Shown here: positions 5,020 through 6,526 of the stretch, piece by piece | Layout: each line of letters starts with the position of its first letter | Numbering within the stretch: position 1 is the stretch's first letter | Origin: Alphaproteobacteria bacterium UBA7488 | GTDB lineage: Bacteria; Pseudomonadota; Alphaproteobacteria; CAAHEQ01; UBA3637 | Direction of reading: 5' to 3' | Length of the DNA: 6,526 bases | NCBI GenBank assembly: GCA_002477185.1 | Contig: DLOI01000064.1 | Coordinates: 1 to 6,526 of the forward strand | Notes under the pieces: generated by a model | Seen by the model: the letters and a program-made list of their open reading frames with translations, nothing else | The model's database searches: none | Told to the model about the DNA's origin: nothing | Made by a program: the position numbers and the translations under genes

Positions 5020-6526
5020 TTAAAATGATGCTGCAATACCGGTCATGAATTCACGTTTACGATGAATGTTCGTATCACCATAAAGATGTAAGCGTGTAAA
5101 AAGAAAGTAATTGTGATAAAATCTGTAACTGGCCGATGCCGAAAATTTACTGTCAAAGCCTCGATTTTGGGATTTTGTATTTATATATGGCGCATATGAA
5201 GCCATTAATCTCAACCGTTCCCACGGGTTAATAATGACACCCATTTCGGGCGTAAAATAAAAATTATGAAAATGGTTATAACGATATCCTAATTTCGGCA
5301 AAATATACGGCATCATACCGTTTAAAATTTCATAACCAAAACCAAGCCCTGCTTCAAGTGTCGGGCGCAAATGCGTTTTATCTTGACCTAAATCATTTTC
5401 CAGCGAAAATTTAAAATCCTTTGAAAAAACAAATGATTGCGAGGAATCGATGATAGATTTAAGTTTTAAAATATCAATGCTATCGATAAAAAAATGTCCG
5501 TTTTTTGGACGGTACAGGGCATTAAAAGTCATAATTTTTGATTCAAGTGCATCATAATAGGCCGGCGATGGGTCAATCATATCCAGGTAAACCGGCATAA
5601 AAGAGAGTCCTAAATATGAACCGTTTAAATGTCGATAATAAAGGGCTAACCTTGATGTTCCTTCAATATTTAAAGGATTTTTGATACCTTTTTGCATTTT
5701 TTTAGTATAGGAATCAGACGGGATTAACGAGATAGTTTCAATAGCTTTTTGCTCATTTAAATTTCGGATATATCCAAGCGGTGTTTGAAACGGTTTTTGG
5801 GAAACCTTTATTTCTGGCTTGGCTATCTGCAACAAATTAACGGATGCTTTGCCGCAATTATGTGAAACAAAGGCATATTGTATGTCTTTTTCTTTAAGTT
5901 CCCACAGATGGTTTAATAACTGTTCTTTTTCACTTTCTTCCATTGTGATTTGAAATTCCCATAAGGGGCGTTCTTCATTAAAAACATAGTCTGAAACTTT
6001 ACGGCTGTAAGGTGATAAAATATAAGTCCCGTCAATATTTCTCAACAAAGCCTTTGTGTAAAATGAGATTGAATTTTCGTCGGGGAATTTGGCAAAAAAA
6101 CTAAATGCATGTTCCACTCGGCGTCCGTCATTTTCCCCGCTGAGTTTTAAGAACAAATGCCCCATCATGGATGTGGGAGAGGTATTATTTTCAGCGGCAA
6201 AAACTAAAGAAACTGATTGCGCCAGAACTTTTTGGCGAAACTCATTATATTGTTTGCATTCGGGTTTAGGCAAATCTGACACAGACAAATTTAATTGTTT
6301 TTGCAAATAGGAAAACCTAGCCGGAAAACGGCACAGGGCATGAGAATCATCAAGCACGTCTTTTTTATAAAATGATTGAATTGTTGCTGCCAATTCAGCT
6401 TCAGGATTATGATAACCATCCGGGGATAAAAAGAAAGGGCTACCCTTTTCAACCAAACTGGTACCACCTTCATAATGCAATAAACGTTTAAAAGTATTGT
6501 CTTGCGCCAAGTTCAGCTGCTCAGCC
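5020..6526 (-). CDS. DUF4105 / Lnb_N-type envelope protein with C-terminal beta-rich domain (5' end outside window)
   Basis: The frame is open to the window edge. A TTG at 6510 has no ribosome binding site, and in-frame codons before it (AEQLN) continue the family-typical start ...LA.D..F..LLHY, so the start and probable signal peptide lie outside. Numbering from the TTG: residues 1-95 match the N-terminal module usual before DUF4105 (LLHY 10-13, FFLSPDGYHNPEAELAAT 26-43, CRFPARF 60-66, C85). C60 and C85 are a likely periplasmic disulfide. Residues 98-235 are the DUF4105 domain, with SPTSMMGHLFLKL (111-123), H134 (EHAFSFF) and N218-C219 (VSHNCG). Residues 285-496 are beta-rich with many aromatic residues, ending in GIAASF, like an outer-membrane barrel. 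The H118-H134-C219 set suggests a Cys-His enzyme. A domain of this family is found in the Bacteroides lipoprotein N-acyltransferase Lnb, but activity here is unproven. The gene is convergent with dps. Confidence 0.85.
   Translation of the reverse strand, partial: AEQLNLAQDNTFKRLLHYEGGTSLVEKGSPFFLSPDGYHNPEAELAATIQSFYKKDVLDDSHALCRFPARFSYLQKQLNLSVSDLPKPECKQYNEFRQKVLAQSVSLVFAAENNTSPTSMMGHLFLKLSGENDGRRVEHAFSFFAKFPDENSISFYTKALLRNIDGTYILSPYSRKVSDYVFNEERPLWEFQITMEESEKEQLLNHLWELKEKDIQYAFVSHNCGKASVNLLQIAKPEIKVSQKPFQTPLGYIRNLNEQKAIETISLIPSDSYTKKMQKGIKNPLNIEGTSRLALYYRHLNGSYLGLSFMPVYLDMIDPSPAYYDALESKIMTFNALYRPKNGHFFIDSIDILKLKSIIDSSQSFVFSKDFKFSLENDLGQDKTHLRPTLEAGLGFGYEILNGMMPYILPKLGYRYNHFHNFYFTPEMGVIINPWERLRLMASYAPYINTKSQNRGFDSKFSASASYRFYHNYFLFTRLHLYGDTNIHRKREFMTGIAASF

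Noticed and set aside
6508..6510. TTG as the start of the DUF4105 gene
   Set aside because: The frame is open to the window edge, the family N-terminal motif begins at or before this point, and no signal peptide would be encoded from here.

Overview
The window is 6.5 kb of moderately AT-rich DNA from a Gram-negative bacterium. The ExoIII, Dps and DUF4105-type proteins suggest a proteobacterium, and I lean towards an alphaproteobacterium. That lean rests on protein style only, because there is no rRNA or other marker gene. I see no tRNA, rRNA, insertion sequence, CRISPR array or attachment site.

Layout from left to right: (1) positions 3-1862 (+) hold the 3' end of a large gene for a cysteine-free, mostly low-complexity protein that I do not recognise. 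Its true start lies outside the window, and it ends in a clear intrinsic terminator (1884-1910). (2) A 293-base intergenic stretch carries short direct and inverted repeats but no convincing gene. (3) 2156-2947 (+) is an exonuclease III / AP endonuclease (xth family) with its catalytic residues in place. (4) 2988-4187 (-), convergent with xth, is a 12-helix Major Facilitator Superfamily transporter with a good sigma70-type promoter (4218-4246). (5) 4371-4925 (+), divergent from the transporter, is a Dps ferritin-like protein with a complete ferroxidase site and a lysine-rich N-terminal tail. (6) A strong hairpin terminator (4959-4991) separates dps from (7) a convergent gene, 5020-6526 (-), for an envelope protein of the DUF4105 / Lnb_N family. 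That gene is cut by the right edge, so its N-terminus and probable signal peptide are not visible.

The genes do not form one operon: strands alternate, and each junction is either divergent or convergent. The only functional theme I can suggest is oxidative or DNA damage defence: ExoIII repairs abasic and oxidised 3' ends, and Dps sequesters iron and shields DNA. This is inference from proximity. The parts most worth following up are the DUF4105 protein, whose H...H...C order resembles LRAT-like permuted papain-fold acyltransferases, and the unrecognised protein at the left edge. I did not find a clear new multi-gene system.
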